40,512 nt of DNA from JBBSQE01 sp038258095 (lineage in GTDB: Bacteria > Actinomycetota > Thermoleophilia > Solirubrobacterales > 70-9). Of the stretch, positions 29,564-36,655 are shown in pieces. A program made the translations under genes and the position numbers. The stretch is taken from NCBI GenBank assembly GCA_038258095.1, contig JBBSQE010000004.1:1-40512 (forward strand), in the 5' to 3' direction. Each line of letters starts with the position of its first letter. Position 1 is the stretch's first letter. The notes under the pieces were generated by a model. It did no database searches and had not been told where the DNA came from. It saw nothing but the letters and a program-made list of their open reading frames with translations.

Positions 29564-29905
29564 ATGACTCGATTTCGACTCAGGGCTGCTTCGGCGGCCG
29601 CGACGGCGCTGATCTGCGTGGGTGGAATCGCATGGAGCGGGTGCGGAACCAGTTCCAGCGACGTGAGCAACCAGCTCAAGGACGCGAAGAACAACGCCTC
29701 GGACCAGATCGACAAGGCGAAGAACCAGGTCGACAAGGCGGCGAACGACGCATCGAACGCAATCAACGAAAACCTCTCGCCGAAACAGAAGAAGCAGATC
29801 GAGGACGCCAAGGACAAGGCCCAGCAGGCGGCCGACGACGCCAAGAATCAGGCGGACGACGCAATCGACAAGGCGAAGAAGGAAGCGAAGGACCAGGGCT
29901 ACTAG
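29564..29905 (+). CDS. LEA-like/apolipophorin-like lipoprotein
   Basis: From the ATG at 29564 (AGGAGG eight bases upstream) the protein has 113 residues. A signal peptide ends in the lipobox WSGC (Cys about 27). The rest is one long, highly charged, alanine-rich helix made of repeats such as DQIDKAKNQVDKAANDASNA and DAKDKAQQAADDAKNQADDA. It has no hydrophobic core beyond a stripe of Ala/Ile, as in late-embryogenesis-abundant and apolipophorin-like proteins. Such proteins protect membranes or proteins in dehydration or osmotic stress; that role is inferred only from composition. It points against the surrounding tsa cluster and its end overlaps the tsaE stop by four bases. A SigB-type promoter candidate precedes it. 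Confidence 0.75.
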   Translation: MTRFRLRAASAAATALICVGGIAWSGCGTSSSDVSNQLKDAKNNASDQIDKAKNQVDKAANDASNAINENLSPKQKKQIEDAKDKAQQAADDAKNQADDAIDKAKKEAKDQGY

Positions 29906-30327
29906 GAATCGAGGGTGATCTCCCGGCGGCCTTCCCCGGCGTGCGAGATCTCGATTCGGAGGGCAACACGCCCCAGCGAGGCGCCCCCGGCCTCGGGCCA
30001 CTCGACGAACGCGATCGCCTCGGGCGTCAGGTAGTCGTCGAGCATGCCCGGCTCCTCGGCGTCGAGCGCCTCCAGCCGGTAGAGGTCGAGATGGGAGACC
30101 GGGACACGGCCCCGGTGGCGCCTTCCGATCGTGAACGTCGGCGACGGCATCGGGCCCTCGACGCCGAGCGCTCTTGCGGCGCCGCGGATCAGCGTCGACT
30201 TACCGGCGCCCACGTCGCCGATCACGAGGACCACGTCCCCCGGCACCAGCCGCTCGGCGATCTCGGCGCCGACGCGCTCCGTCTCCTCCGCCGAAGCCGT
30301 CCGGATGGTGGTCGGCCCCTCGCTCAA
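29902..30327 (-). CDS. tsaE: tRNA threonylcarbamoyladenosine biosynthesis ATPase TsaE
   Basis: This 141-residue P-loop protein contains the Walker A IGDVGAGKSTLIRG (about 36-49; usually L-x-G-D-L-G-A-G-K-T), the switch-like SPTFTI (P-S-P-T-F), the HLDLYRLEALDAEE motif and FVEWPEAGG, the full TsaE signature. TsaE hydrolyses ATP to drive the TsaBD threonylcarbamoyl transfer. It starts with a four-base overlap at the UDG stop. Unlike the usual arrangement, tsaB does not follow directly; about 1.5 kb with three unrelated small genes, one in the opposite direction, lie between. Confidence 0.95.
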   Translation of the reverse strand: MSEGPTTIRTASAEETERVGAEIAERLVPGDVVLVIGDVGAGKSTLIRGAARALGVEGPMPSPTFTIGRRHRGRVPVSHLDLYRLEALDAEEPGMLDDYLTPEAIAFVEWPEAGGASLGRVALRIEISHAGEGRREITLDS

Positions 30328-30905
30328 TCGAGCAGGCCGGGGATCGTGGCCAGGTCGTCGCGCAGCATTGCGGCGACCTTTGGGGTCCTGAGCGCAGCCG
30401 CAGGATGGAATACCGGCAGAATCTCGACTTCCCGTCCACCGAGCTCATGCGTCTGCGGGGTGCCATGCACCCTTGTGATCCCGGTCGGGTTGCCGGTCAG
30501 CAGCTTCGTGGAGAAGTTCCCGAGGGTGCAGATCACCTGCGGCTGGATGAGGCGCACCTGCTCCTCCAAATACGGTCGACAGGTCTCGAGCTCGATCGGC
30601 TGGGGATCGCGGTTACTGGGAGGGCGGCACTTGAGCGTGTTGGCGATGAACACGTCCTCCCGCGACATCCCGATCTCCCCCAGCATCGTGTTCAGTAGCT
30701 GCCCAGCCCGCCCGACGAAGGGGAGGCCGAGCTTGTCCTCCTCGGCTCCGGGTGCTTCGCCGACGAACATCAGGTCGGCGTCGGCGTTGCCCGCTCCGAA
30801 CACAACCCTGTTGCGAGTCTCCGAGAGCGGGCACTTGAGGCAGCCGGACGCCTCGCGGTAAACCTCCACCAGACGCTCGCGCCGCTCGGCGGGAGAATCG
30901 GTCAT
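30324..30905 (-). CDS. Type-4 uracil-DNA glycosylase (iron-sulfur UDG)
   Basis: From the ATG at 30905 the protein has 193 residues. Four cysteines (C22, C25, C93, C109) in the Cx2C...Cx15C spacing bind the [4Fe-4S] cluster of family-4 UDGs. Motif A is GEAPGAEEDKLGLPFVGRAG (about 50-69), and motif B is HPAAALR near the C-terminus. Together with KCRPPSNRDP and NTMLGEIG these identify the enzyme. It removes uracil from DNA, including from deaminated cytosine in high-GC genomes, starting base-excision repair. A longer frame upstream to 31175 lies within the fmdB-like gene and is rejected. The start overlaps the fmdB stop, and its own stop overlaps tsaE, each by four bases. Confidence 0.93.
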   Translation of the reverse strand: MTDSPAERRERLVEVYREASGCLKCPLSETRNRVVFGAGNADADLMFVGEAPGAEEDKLGLPFVGRAGQLLNTMLGEIGMSREDVFIANTLKCRPPSNRDPQPIELETCRPYLEEQVRLIQPQVICTLGNFSTKLLTGNPTGITRVHGTPQTHELGGREVEILPVFHPAAALRTPKVAAMLRDDLATIPGLLD

Positions 30906-31195
30906 TTCGCGGCGCCCCTGCCCTTCTTGCGGGGAGGGGGCGGGTTTCCCGCGGCACGCTGCTTCTTCGTCTCCGCGAGGCGCTCCCCGCGTGCCGCTTC
31001 GCGCTCGACCCGGCGCGACTCGCTGTCTCGGACCCGCGCTCCCCGAGGCTGGCGGCCCGGCGGAGAAACCGGCGAAAGGAGGCGCTCGGCGCCGAGTGCG
31101 CCGCAGGCCGGACACTCCGGGGCCGGCGCGCCGGACGCGAGCAACTCCTCGAAGCGCTCGCCACACTCCCCGCACTCGAACTCGTAGATCGGCAT
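30902..31195 (-). CDS. FmdB family zinc-ribbon protein
   Basis: From the ATG at 31195 the protein has 97 residues. The first 40 residues are the classical FmdB domain: MPIYEFECGECGERFEELL, then ECPACGALGAERLLS, with two C-x2-C zinc knuckles. The remaining 55 residues are a disordered tail rich in Arg, Glu and Lys (VEREAARGERLAETKKQRA, ...PPPPRKKGRG). FmdB proteins are named as putative regulators of formamidase and amidase genes, but their real function is unclear. It is the first gene of the leftward cluster. TACGAT on the minus strand ends seven bases before the ATG, suggesting a leaderless start; the alternative ATG nine bases upstream is possible. Confidence 0.85.
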   Translation of the reverse strand: MPIYEFECGECGERFEELLASGAPAPECPACGALGAERLLSPVSPPGRQPRGARVRDSESRRVEREAARGERLAETKKQRAAGNPPPPRKKGRGAAK

Positions 31196-31281
31196 CAGGA
31201 TCATCGTATTGCCGCCGGGAAGGGGTCGATCGACCGGGGTCCGGGAGGGCCTCCCGAATTCTGGACGCGGGTGCCGGTCCC

Positions 31282-31287
31282 TATAAT
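31282..31287 (+). promoter_or_regulatory. TATAAT -10 element of the pantothenate operon
   Basis: A perfect TATAAT hexamer stands out in this GC-rich background. The best -35 with a 17-base spacer is the weak TTCTGG (31259-31264). Transcription would begin near 31294, leaving a leader of about 85 nt before the ATG at 31379. The leader contains a possible hairpin (CCAG/CTGG, 31353-31368) but no riboswitch I recognise. Confidence 0.5.
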
Positions 31288-31378
31288 CCGCCGTGGCCGT
31301 GACCGCCCATGCGGTATGGACCGGCATCACCCACAGCATCGAGAGAGCTGACTCCAGCCTTTCGTCTGGTATCTCCGA

Positions 31379-32173
31379 ATGCGGGAACTGGAACGAAATA
31401 GCGAGCAAGCGAGCGCCGCGACGATCCCGGCGGTCGCCGTCGTGGGCGCGGGCCGCCTCGGCGGGGCAATCGCCAGAGCCGGCGACACCGCGGGGCTGGA
31501 ACTGACCCTGGCCGGGCGCGACACCGCCAGTGAGGCCGCCCTTGCCTCCGGGGCCGCGCTGATCTGCGTACCCGATGACGCCATCGCCTCCGCCTGCTCC
31601 GCCCTCGCCACTGCGATCCCGCCCCTGCGGTTCGTGGGCCACACGAGCGGTGCCGCGGGCCTCGACGCTCTCGAGTCCGCCGCCGCTGCCGGCGCGGAGG
31701 TCTTCACCCTCCACCCTCTTCAGACGGTTCCTGACTCCCACGCCGATCTTGCCGGTGCTCCGTGTGCGGTTTCCGGCTCGGGACCCGAGGCCCTCGCACT
31801 GGCGACGGACCTTGCGGTGGCCTTTGGAATGCGTCCGTTCGAAGTCCCGGAGGAGTCGCGGGCGGTCTACCACGCGGCCGCCTCCATCGCCTCCAACCTG
31901 CTCGTCGCCCTCGAGGAATCAGCCGTGGAGCTCCTCTCCCGCGCGGGAATCGACGACGGCCGGGAGCTGCTGGCCCCCCTCGTACTGCGCACCGCCGCGA
32001 ACTGGGCCGAGCGCGGGCCCGAGGCTCTCACCGGGCCGATCGCCCGCAGTGATGAGGCCACGGTGGAGACTCACATCCGCGCCCTCGAAAAAACGGCCCC
32101 GGAGCTGCTCGATACCTACCTCGCCCTTGCCGAGCGGGCGCGGGCGATCGCGGGGAACGGGGTCCCGGCATGA
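31379..32173 (+). CDS. Rossmann-like / DUF2520 protein, candidate alternative ketopantoate reductase
   Basis: This 264-residue protein has an N-terminal Rossmann domain with VAVVGAGRLGGAIARAG (about 19-35; GxGxxG) and a dehydrogenase layout in which LICVPDDAI follows. HTSGAAGLDAL and FTLHPLQTVPD precede a helical DUF2520 domain (about 135-255) with YHAAASIASNLLVALEESA. DUF2520 proteins resemble 3-hydroxyacid-type dehydrogenases. Here the gene overlaps panC by four bases and begins the panC-panD-panB operon. No panE is in the window, so it may supply ketopantoate reduction, as reported for PanG-type proteins in other bacteria. I infer this from context and fold only. Confidence 0.8.
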   Translation: MRELERNSEQASAATIPAVAVVGAGRLGGAIARAGDTAGLELTLAGRDTASEAALASGAALICVPDDAIASACSALATAIPPLRFVGHTSGAAGLDALESAAAAGAEVFTLHPLQTVPDSHADLAGAPCAVSGSGPEALALATDLAVAFGMRPFEVPEESRAVYHAAASIASNLLVALEESAVELLSRAGIDDGRELLAPLVLRTAANWAERGPEALTGPIARSDEATVETHIRALEKTAPELLDTYLALAERARAIAGNGVPA

Positions 32174-33036
32174 GGATCCTGCGCTCAAGATTGGAAATCC
32201 ACGCCGCCCTGGCCGAGCCGCGCCGCGATGGCCGCTCGATCGGCCTCGTACCGACCATGGGGGGTCTCCACGACGGGCATCTCTCGCTCCTGCGGGCCGC
32301 CCGGCGCGAATGCGATGTCGTGGTGATGAGCCTGTTCGTCAACCCATCCCAGTTCGGGCCCGGGGAGGATCTCGCCCGCTACCCACGTGACGAGGACCGT
32401 GACGGGGAGCTCGCCGAAGCGGAGGGTGTCGACCTCATCTATGCGCCCTCAGAGGAGGAGGTCTACCCCGGGGGCTTCTGCACCGCCGTGAGCGTCGAGG
32501 GCCTGACCGATGTCCTCTGCGGCGACCCGGCCCGACGGGGCTCGTCCCACTTTCGCGGCGTGACGACCGTCGTCGCCAAGCTCCTCAACACCGTCGACCC
32601 CGACATTGCCTACTTCGGCCAGAAGGACGCTCAGCAGGCGATCGTGATCAAGCGCATGGTCACAGACCTCGACTTCGACGTGCGGATTGCGGTGCTGCCG
32701 ACGGTGCGGGAGCCGGACGGGCTCGCGCTGAGCTCCCGCAACGCCTATCTGAGCGAGGAGGACCGTGCCCGTGCCACCGCCATCTCACGCTCGCTCCGCG
32801 CCGCTGAGCAGGCGGTTCTCGACGGCTCGCTCCAGCAGGGAATCGAAGCCGCTCGGGCGGAGCTGGCATCCGCCGGAATCGAACCAGAGTACCTGGAGGC
32901 CCGCGACAGCGAGACCCTCGAGCCCGTCGCCGAGCTGAATGGGCAACCGGCCCTGCTGGCGGTGGCGGCCCGAGTGGGCCCAGCACGCCTCATCGACAAC
33001 GTCCTTATCCGTAAACCGAACCAACGGGAGAGCTGA
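32170..33036 (+). CDS. panC: Pantothenate synthetase PanC
   Basis: This 288-residue enzyme joins pantoate and beta-alanine with ATP. Motifs are GLVPTMGGLHDGHLSLLRAA (about 25-44; the HIGH-like H-D-G-H), VVMSLFVNPSQFGPGEDLARYPRD (positions 53-76), VVAKLLNTVDPDIAYFGQKD, LPTVREPDGLALSSRNAYLS and a C-terminal lid ending RLIDNVLI. All pantoate- and ATP-binding elements are visible, with one change from the usual PTMGALHEGH. The ATG overlaps the DUF2520 stop by four bases, and its TGA overlaps the panD ATG by one base, so the products beta-alanine ligase and beta-alanine producer (PanD) are translationally coupled. Confidence 0.97.
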   Translation: MRILRSRLEIHAALAEPRRDGRSIGLVPTMGGLHDGHLSLLRAARRECDVVVMSLFVNPSQFGPGEDLARYPRDEDRDGELAEAEGVDLIYAPSEEEVYPGGFCTAVSVEGLTDVLCGDPARRGSSHFRGVTTVVAKLLNTVDPDIAYFGQKDAQQAIVIKRMVTDLDFDVRIAVLPTVREPDGLALSSRNAYLSEEDRARATAISRSLRAAEQAVLDGSLQQGIEAARAELASAGIEPEYLEARDSETLEPVAELNGQPALLAVAARVGPARLIDNVLIRKPNQRES

Positions 33037-33491
33037 TGCAACGGCAGATGCTGAAATCGAAGATCCATCGGGCGACAGTGAGCGACTGCGATGTCGATTA
33101 CGTGGGATCGATCACGATCGACACGGAGCTGATGGCGGCCGCGGACCTGCTGCCGAACGAGCAGGTACACGTCTGGGACATCGACAGCGGGTCGCGCTTC
33201 GTGACCTACGTGATCGAGGGCACGACCGGCGGCCGCGAGATGCAGGTCAACGGCGCCGCGGCACATCTCACCCGCCGCGGCCACAAGGTGATCGTCGCCT
33301 CCTTCGGCGCCTACAGCCGCGCCGACCTCGAGACCTACGCCCCGGTGGTCGTCCACGTCGACGCCGACAACGGGATCGGCCGGGTCGACAGCCATCCGGA
33401 GGTGCTGCTGGGGGGCGCCGCTCCGACCGACGACGATGTCATCCTCGGCTCGCTGTCTTCCGGTGGCTCCGGCGGGGCGATGACGGTATGA
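33036..33491 (+). CDS. panD: Aspartate 1-decarboxylase PanD (pyruvoyl enzyme)
   Basis: This 151-residue proenzyme has its self-cleavage site Gly24-Ser25 exactly in place (DYVGSITID). Cleavage produces the pyruvoyl group on the alpha chain. Lys9 (KSKIHRATVSD) and Arg54-like residues are in the expected region, and the sequence PNEQVHVWDIDSGSRFVTYVIEG is typical. PanD makes beta-alanine from aspartate for PanC. The protein is about 15-25 residues longer than most relatives. The extra tail (LLGGAAPTDDDVILGSLSSG...) is rich in Gly and Ser. In mycobacteria a C-terminal PanD tail is a target for regulated degradation; that is only a comparison. Its TGA overlaps panB by four bases. Confidence 0.96.
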   Translation: MQRQMLKSKIHRATVSDCDVDYVGSITIDTELMAAADLLPNEQVHVWDIDSGSRFVTYVIEGTTGGREMQVNGAAAHLTRRGHKVIVASFGAYSRADLETYAPVVVHVDADNGIGRVDSHPEVLLGGAAPTDDDVILGSLSSGGSGGAMTV

Positions 33492-34432
33492 GCTCCGGCG
33501 CGCTGCGAAACCCGGACCGCCCGAGCTCCGGCGGCCGAGAGGGCCGACCCCCGGTCAGCCTTCCGCGCCTCGCCGAGATGAAGGCGGCGGGCGAGCCGAT
33601 CGTCATGGTGACGGCCTACGACCATCCGTCGGCGCTCGTCGCCGAGGAGGCCGGTGTGGACATCGTCCTCGTCGGCGACTCGGCGGCCAACACGGTCCTC
33701 GGCTACGAGAGCACTGTGCCCGTCGGGATGGACGAGATGCTGATGCTCGCCGCGGCCGTCCGACGCGGCCTGAGGGCGCCGCTTTTGATCGGCGACATGC
33801 CGTTCGGCTCCTATGAGGCCTCGGACGAGCAGGCAGTGGCCAACGCGCAGCGGTTCATCAAGGAGGCCGGGTGTGATGCCGTCAAGCTCGAGCGCGGAGG
33901 TTCCTCCGCGGATCGAGCACGGGCGATCGTCCGTGCCGGCATCCCGGTCATGGGCCATGTCGGGCTGACGCCGCAGACGGCTACCGCGCTGGGTGGCTTC
34001 CGCGCGCAGGGCAAGACCGTGGAGAAGGCTGCGCAGCTCTCCGAGGACGCGCTCGCTCTGGAGGCGGTCGGCTGCTTTGCGATCGTCTTCGAGGCGATCC
34101 CGGCCGCCGTCGCCGAGATCCTCATGGGCCACCTGGAGGTGCCCGTGATCGGCATCGGAGCCGGCTCCTCGACCGACGGGCAGGTGCTGGTTTTCCACGA
34201 CCTGCTCGGCATCACGGCGCACACGGCCAAGTTCGTGAAGCGCTACGCCGAGACACACCAATCGATGGTCGCCGGCCTGAGCGCCTACGCGGACGAGGTC
34301 CGCGGCGGCACCTTTCCGGGTCCCGAGCACATCTATGCGATCGAGCCGGCCGAGCTCAGCAAGCTACACCGCTACATGGATCAGGAGAGCCTCTCCTCAC
34401 CGTCCTCGTGGGAGTGGGAGCCGCTTCCATAG
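33488..34432 (+). CDS. panB: 3-methyl-2-oxobutanoate hydroxymethyltransferase PanB
   Basis: From the ATG at 33488 the protein has 314 residues; this start overlaps the panD stop, and longer frames upstream are rejected. The TIM-barrel has MVTAYDHPSALVAEEAGVD, VLVGDSAANTVLGYESTVPV, LLIGDMPFGSYE, AVKLERGG, VMGHVGLTPQ, FEAIPAAVAE and GIGAGSSTDGQVLVFHDLLG. Together these carry the metal-binding aspartates and glutamate. Substitutions such as LERGG for KLEGG and FEAIPA for LECVPA are small differences from the best-known enzymes. PanB adds a hydroxymethyl group from methylene-tetrahydrofolate to 2-oxoisovalerate, forming ketopantoate. It ends with an unusual tail (SLSSPSSWEWEPLP) and overlaps a small secreted-protein gene on the other strand. 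Confidence 0.96.
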   Translation: MSSGALRNPDRPSSGGREGRPPVSLPRLAEMKAAGEPIVMVTAYDHPSALVAEEAGVDIVLVGDSAANTVLGYESTVPVGMDEMLMLAAAVRRGLRAPLLIGDMPFGSYEASDEQAVANAQRFIKEAGCDAVKLERGGSSADRARAIVRAGIPVMGHVGLTPQTATALGGFRAQGKTVEKAAQLSEDALALEAVGCFAIVFEAIPAAVAEILMGHLEVPVIGIGAGSSTDGQVLVFHDLLGITAHTAKFVKRYAETHQSMVAGLSAYADEVRGGTFPGPEHIYAIEPAELSKLHRYMDQESLSSPSSWEWEPLP

Positions 34433-34587
34433 GGGGCGGGGCGATTCGACCCCTCGGTGTCGGTGACACCGACGTAAGCCAGGCCGTTGTCCTTCTTCGG
34501 CCGAGGCCTCGTGCCCGCCAGTGCGGTACTCGAGACAATGACGGCCAGGGCCGTGATCAAACAGCGCGATCTTTTCCATGCGCGCAC
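34381..34587 (-). CDS. Possible small secreted protein (68 aa), antisense to the panB end
   Basis: From the GTG at 34587 the protein would have 68 residues. It has a signal-like start (VRAWKRSRCLITALAVIVSS, cleavage near TALA-G) and then a polar mature part (TRPRPKKDNGLAYVGVTDTE...) with no cysteines. The codon pattern after the leader is mostly G or C at position three. There is no clear ribosome-binding site. It overlaps the last 52 bases of panB in antisense orientation. It could be a real exported peptide or a chance frame; evidence is the signal peptide and codon use only. Confidence 0.4.
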   Translation of the reverse strand: MRAWKRSRCLITALAVIVSSTALAGTRPRPKKDNGLAYVGVTDTEGSNRPAPYGSGSHSHEDGEERLS

Positions 34588-34644
34588 ACTTTGTCGCCGG
34601 TGATCAGAACGCAAACGACAAGTTGTTTTACGGGCCGAGAGGAC

Positions 34645-35238
34645 CTACGGGCCGACGGGCGCGTTCGACTTCAGCGAGTCCACCTTCCATGCGCCGTCCT
34701 CGCGAACGAGCTTCACCTTGATCGTCTCACCGTCCGACGGGCCGCCGCTCGGCTTCGCGGTTGCACTCGCCTTGGACCCCTTGATGTCGATCTGGGTGAC
34801 TACCACCGAGGTGGCGGCGCTCTCAGGGACGGTTGACTTCGCGCACCCGGGGCGGCTCCCGAACGTCGTGTTCACGTAGGTCGCCGTCGCGGTCTGCTCG
34901 CAGGCGAGTGCCGGCACCCCCGAGGCCAGAACACCCTTGATCGCGTAGTCGATCTGGTCGGGAGCTGGCAGGCCGGCAACGGGGTTCGATACCGCCCCAG
35001 CCTCGGGAGGCGCCGGGGCAATCTTCGGCTTCGGGGGCCCTTCCGGCGTAGTCGTCGCTGTCGTGGTCGTGGCGTCGCCCCCAGTGGCGGTGGCGTCGCC
35101 CTCGGAAATCGTGGGCGGAGCCGCGGCCGTCACGTCGGTCGCCTCCTTCGGGCTGTCTCCGCATCCGGCGACAGCCAGCACGAGGATCGACAGGGTCAGC
35201 GCGGCGAGGAGGCGGGTGCGGGTCGTGCTGTCGTCCAT
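34645..35238 (-). CDS. Lipoprotein with NTF2/DUF4878-like C-terminal strand pattern
   Basis: From the ATG at 35238 the protein has 197 residues. It has a charged start (MDDSTTRTR), a hydrophobic segment and the lipobox VAGC (Cys about 26). A Thr/Ala/Pro-rich wall linker (about 30-80) precedes a globular domain (about 90-197). That domain contains two further cysteines (LACEQTATATY, GCAKST) and ends with the strands VTQIDIKGSKASATAKPS and ETIKVKLVREDGAWKVDSL, a pattern seen in NTF2-like and DUF4878 lipoproteins. A longer frame to 35334 exists, but the inner ATG gives a standard lipoprotein leader. Function is unknown. Confidence 0.7.
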   Translation of the reverse strand: MDDSTTRTRLLAALTLSILVLAVAGCGDSPKEATDVTAAAPPTISEGDATATGGDATTTTATTTPEGPPKPKIAPAPPEAGAVSNPVAGLPAPDQIDYAIKGVLASGVPALACEQTATATYVNTTFGSRPGCAKSTVPESAATSVVVTQIDIKGSKASATAKPSGGPSDGETIKVKLVREDGAWKVDSLKSNAPVGP

Positions 35239-35362
35239 GAGACTGCCGGCTTTCGCTTCGAAGACGAGCGCTCGCGGAGGCGGCGCATCCGCTCGCGAGC
35301 CATCGCCCGGGAGACATGGATGTCGTTCAAGCACATGCTCGAACCTTAGCCCGTTGCCCGGC

Positions 35363-35968
35363 TCAGCCCGTGGCCTCGCCGGTTTCCTTGAACTCGATCT
35401 CCTTCAGCACCTTCGCGGGAATGCCGCCGGCGATCGTCCCCGGAGGCAGGTTGCGGGTGACAACGGAATTGGCGCCGATCACACAACGCTCCCCGATGGT
35501 CACGCCACTCGTGACGACGCAGTTGACACCGAACCAGCAGTTGTCGCCGATCCTCACCGGCCCCTTGCTGACGAACCCCTGGGTCGTTATCGGAGTGTCG
35601 GGGTCGTCGAACCGGTGAGCGGCGTCGCCCACGAAGCAGCCGTTGGCGAACATCGTATGGTCGCCGATGGTGATTTCCCGGTGGGCGGCGAGCATCGTGC
35701 CACGGTTCAGAAAGCAGCCGGAACCGATCGTGATCCTGGCGTCCGGGGCGAGCGTGATCCAGCAGCCGGGCTCGAGCAGGGTGTGCTTGCCGATCCGCAG
35801 CCGGCCCTCGTCGAGCGCCTCCAGCACCTCCCCCTCGACCGGAAACCGGATGAACGCCTTGGCGGCAGCCATGTGGCGGTTGATCCGCCAGCGCCGGCGA
35901 AACCGGCGGTTGCGCTCATACCAGCGGCGCTTCTGCCACCAGAGGCGCCATTCGGAGGAGTCCGGCAT
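35363..35968 (-). CDS. Acyltransferase with left-handed beta-helix (hexapeptide repeats)
   Basis: From the ATG at 35968 the protein has 201 residues. After a strongly basic N-terminus (WWQKRRWYERNRRFRRRWR) come hexapeptide turns: LRIGKHTLLEPGCWITLAPDARITIGSGCFLNRGTM, positions about 56-91, and then EITIGDHTMFANGCFVGDAAHRF (catalytic-type His). The characteristic end is VRIGDNCWFGVNCVVTSGVTIGERCVIGANSVVTRNLPPGTIAGGIPAKV, the maltose/galactoside acetyltransferase-like pattern. Such enzymes acetylate sugars or other acceptors using acetyl-CoA. The basic N-terminus could bind membrane or nucleic acid. The longer start to 36028 cannot be excluded, as no ribosome-binding site is strong. No glycan operon is adjacent, so the acceptor is unknown. 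Confidence 0.88.
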   Translation of the reverse strand: MPDSSEWRLWWQKRRWYERNRRFRRRWRINRHMAAAKAFIRFPVEGEVLEALDEGRLRIGKHTLLEPGCWITLAPDARITIGSGCFLNRGTMLAAHREITIGDHTMFANGCFVGDAAHRFDDPDTPITTQGFVSKGPVRIGDNCWFGVNCVVTSGVTIGERCVIGANSVVTRNLPPGTIAGGIPAKVLKEIEFKETGEATG

Positions 35969-36042
35969 CCGCTCAGCTTTCCAGACCCAGGAGGAATAAT
36001 GTCGGGGCCTGCGCTGGATACAACACACAAAGGGGGAGCATG

Positions 36043-36525
36043 ATGGGGAAGTACGACATATCCGATGAGGATCTCGCGAAGTGGCGAGCGCAGCTCGAAC
36101 AGGAGGCTCAGGCAGCCCTGCCCAGCGAAGAGATCGTGATCGCCGGACAGATGCGGCGAGGGGGAGCGGGCGCCAGCATGGCCGCCTCGAAGGCGGGAGG
36201 AGGGCTTGCCTACGCCGCGGTCAAGCTCTTCAACAAGAAGAAAGCCGGTGGGCTGCCGCAGAACGTGATCCTCGCGGTCACCCCCGACAAGCTCCACGCC
36301 TTCAAGTGCAAGTTCAAGGGCGGCAAGAACGTGGCCGATGGCGAGGTGGCGGTCTGGGATCGGGCCGGCCTTCGCTTTTCGACCGAAAAGAAGATGGGCA
36401 TGACGGCTCTGACCATCGAGTCGCCGGCCGAAGGCGAGAAGGTCACCCTCGTCGGTGCCAGCGTCAAGGACGATCCGCTGACTCTCGAGCTGATCAGGAC
36501 TCTCGCCGGGCCCGACGCGGCATAG
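36043..36525 (+). CDS. Soluble protein of unknown function, possible PH-like fold
   Basis: This 160-residue protein starts at the second of two adjacent ATGs (36043), better spaced from AGGGGGAG than 36040. It opens with an acidic helix (YDISDEDLAKWRAQLEQEA), then a Gly/Lys-rich stretch, and then beta-strands. The strands include VILAVTPDKLHAFKCKF, GEVAVWDRAGLRFSTEKK and ALTIESPAEGEKVTLVGA, followed by a terminal helix (LTLELIRTLAG). Strands ending with a single C-terminal helix resemble the bacterial PH-like fold, as seen in many short actinobacterial proteins of unknown role. No signal peptide or membrane helix is present. It is followed by a tiny membrane-peptide gene and a ROK kinase in the same direction. 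Confidence 0.7.
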   Translation: MGKYDISDEDLAKWRAQLEQEAQAALPSEEIVIAGQMRRGGAGASMAASKAGGGLAYAAVKLFNKKKAGGLPQNVILAVTPDKLHAFKCKFKGGKNVADGEVAVWDRAGLRFSTEKKMGMTALTIESPAEGEKVTLVGASVKDDPLTLELIRTLAGPDAA

Positions 36526-36538
36526 GCGTGCCTGCGAA

Positions 36539-36655
36539 ATGGCGATCCACAGGCAGCGCGGCGGCGGGTACTGGTACTACTGGGTCATCATCATCGGAGG
36601 GGCACTCTTCGTGATCACCTATTACGCAACCGACGGATTCGGACTGAACCCATGA
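36539..36655 (+). CDS. 38-residue membrane peptide coupled to the ROK kinase
   Basis: The frame begins at ATG 36539 and ends with TGA overlapping the ATG of the ROK gene by four bases. The peptide starts MAIHRQRGGG, has an aromatic YWYYWVIIIGGALFVITYYA helix that could span the membrane once, and ends TDGFGLNP. Its position-three GC is high enough to suggest coding, and the ATGA overlap with the next gene argues that it is translated. It lies 13 bases after the preceding gene. A function is unknown; small membrane peptides next to enzymes sometimes anchor or regulate them. Confidence 0.6.
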   Translation: MAIHRQRGGGYWYYWVIIIGGALFVITYYATDGFGLNP

